Notes under the pieces: generated by a model | Told to the model about the DNA's origin: nothing | What the model saw: the letters and a program-made list of their open reading frames with translations, nothing else | The model's database searches: none | In this document: piece by piece, positions 4,847 through 5,692 of the stretch | Layout: each line of letters opens with the position of its first letter | Position numbering within the stretch: position 1 is the first letter of the stretch | Assembly (NCBI GenBank): GCA_028290225.1 | Contig: JAQGKH010000021.1 | Span: 1-5,692, forward strand | Reading direction: 5' to 3' | Length of the DNA: 5,692 bases | Source of the DNA: Devosia sp. | GTDB lineage: Bacteria > Pseudomonadota > Alphaproteobacteria > Rhizobiales > Devosiaceae | Program-made: the position numbers and the translations under genes

Positions 4847-5692
4847 TCAGACGTCGCTGAGCTTGGTCCACTTGCCGTCATTGCGGCTCGATTGCACCGA
4901 GGCCGTGATGAATTGCATGCCTTCGACGCCATCGGCGAGGCTGGGCAGCAGGCCTTCATAGGCTTCGCCGTTGCCGCGGATTACCGCGGCGAACTGGCTG
5001 TAGAGGGTGGCAAAGGCCTCGAGGTACCCTTCGGGATGACCGGAGGGAATGCGCACATTCATGCTGGAAGCGGCAGCTTGCGAGATGGCACCGCCCCGGG
5101 TCAGCAGCTGGCGCGGCTTACCGAACTCGGCGAACCACATATAGTTGGGGTTGTCCTGGCGCCATTCGAGGCCGCCCTTGTCGCCATAGACGCGCAGTTG
5201 CAGGCCGTTCTCGTTGCCGACCGCCACCTGGCTGGCCCACAACATGCCGCGCGCGCCGCCTTGGAAGCGGAGCATGATATGGACATTGTCATCGAGCTTA
5301 CGCCCCGGAACAAAGGACGTCAGATCGGCTGAAACCGCTTCGGTTTGCAGTCCGGTGACAAAGCGGAGGAGATTGTAGGCATGCGTGCCGATATCGCCGA
5401 TGGCGCCGCCCGCACCTGAGCGGGCCGGGTCGGTGCGCCATTCGGCCCCCGGAGCATTGCCGGATTGCTCGACCGGCTCGGTCAGCCAATCCTGCGGATA
5501 TTCCGCCTGCACCACGCGGACGGTGCCCAAGGCGCCGGATTCAACCAGTTCGCGAGCCTGCCGGATCAGGGGATTACCGGTGTAGTTGTGCGTCAGGAGA
5601 AATTTGGCACCATTGGCTGGCTTGATCTCGGCCAGCTTGCGGGCGTCCTCAAGGGTCGCGGTTATGGGCTTGTCGCAGATCACATGAATGCC
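4847..5692 (-). CDS. Gfo/Idh/MocA-family oxidoreductase, C-terminal 281 residues (N-terminus off right edge)
   Basis: Partial NAD(P)-dependent dehydrogenase acting on a sugar, inositol or sugar-like polyol; the substrate cannot be told. The visible part begins at GIHVICDKPI, the end of the Rossmann domain, whose Lys (residue 8 of the visible part) is the family's conserved catalytic/cofactor lysine, usually in EKP and here in DKP. The C-terminal alpha/beta domain follows, with HNYTGNPLIRQARELVESG (35-53), GDIGTHAYNLL (99-109) containing the Asp and His of the DxGxH active-site motif, and the late block SGHPEGYLEAFATLY typical of one subgroup. About 100 residues with the GxGxxG nucleotide loop are missing, so the full protein would be about 370-390 residues. 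A GTG at 5683 can be read as a start but lies inside the conserved lysine motif, so it is not the real one. The stop is TGA at 4849-4847. It converges on the NDUFS4-like gene; no partner gene is visible. Confidence 0.93.
   Translation of the reverse strand, partial: GIHVICDKPITATLEDARKLAEIKPANGAKFLLTHNYTGNPLIRQARELVESGALGTVRVVQAEYPQDWLTEPVEQSGNAPGAEWRTDPARSGAGGAIGDIGTHAYNLLRFVTGLQTEAVSADLTSFVPGRKLDDNVHIMLRFQGGARGMLWASQVAVGNENGLQLRVYGDKGGLEWRQDNPNYMWFAEFGKPRQLLTRGGAISQAAASSMNVRIPSGHPEGYLEAFATLYSQFAAVIRGNGEAYEGLLPSLADGVEGMQFITASVQSSRNDGKWTKLSDV

Noticed and set aside
4672..4959. Minus-strand 95-codon frame across the convergent gap
   Set aside because: It begins inside the oxidoreductase in another frame and continues through the palindromic repeat. 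No ribosome site or domain is visible.

Overview
The window looks like ordinary chromosomal DNA from a GC-rich alphaproteobacterium. The order Hyphomicrobiales (Rhizobiales) is most likely, perhaps the Devosia/Pelagibacterium group. This rests on three things seen here: an Aap-type general L-amino acid transporter with rhizobial-style AapJ, AapQ and AapM proteins, a stand-alone NDUFS4-like complex I subunit ending in PWTH (an alphaproteobacterial trait), and the general protein style. The genus is inferred, not demonstrated. I see no transposase, integrase, CRISPR array, phage gene or plasmid gene.

Left part (1-2699, minus strand): aapJ (periplasmic binding protein), aapQ and the first 108 codons of aapM (two inner-membrane permeases), transcribed leftward out of the window. 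The ATPase gene aapP would be expected beyond the left edge. A 163-base gap with a GC-rich hairpin and a short U-run lies between aapJ and aapQ. aapQ and aapM are separated by only 3 bases. Together they encode an ABC importer for a wide range of L-amino acids.

Middle (2700-4095): a 208-base divergent control region with several short dyads and a plausible aapJ promoter, then a plus-strand PLP-dependent cystathionine beta-lyase gene (metC type) with a complete active site. Amino-acid uptake and methionine biosynthesis are thus placed back to back.

Right part (4096-5692): a complete tRNA-Pro(TGG) gene with encoded CCA, then, 28 bases later, a 101-residue NDUFS4-like complex I accessory subunit on the same strand. 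A 258-base convergent non-coding region (4589-4846) follows. It holds a hairpin with a delayed T-run and a palindromic element that looks like a dispersed intergenic repeat. The window ends in the C-terminal 281 residues of a Gfo/Idh/MocA-family NAD(P)-dependent oxidoreductase on the minus strand; its Rossmann N-terminus is off the right edge.

The long plus-strand open frames opposite aapQ and aapJ are antisense shadows. I do not see a convincing new biological system. The most worthwhile leads are the regulatory and RNA-level structures: the aapJ/aapQ hairpin, the dyads in the divergent region, the tRNA-complex I gene coupling, and the palindromic repeat.
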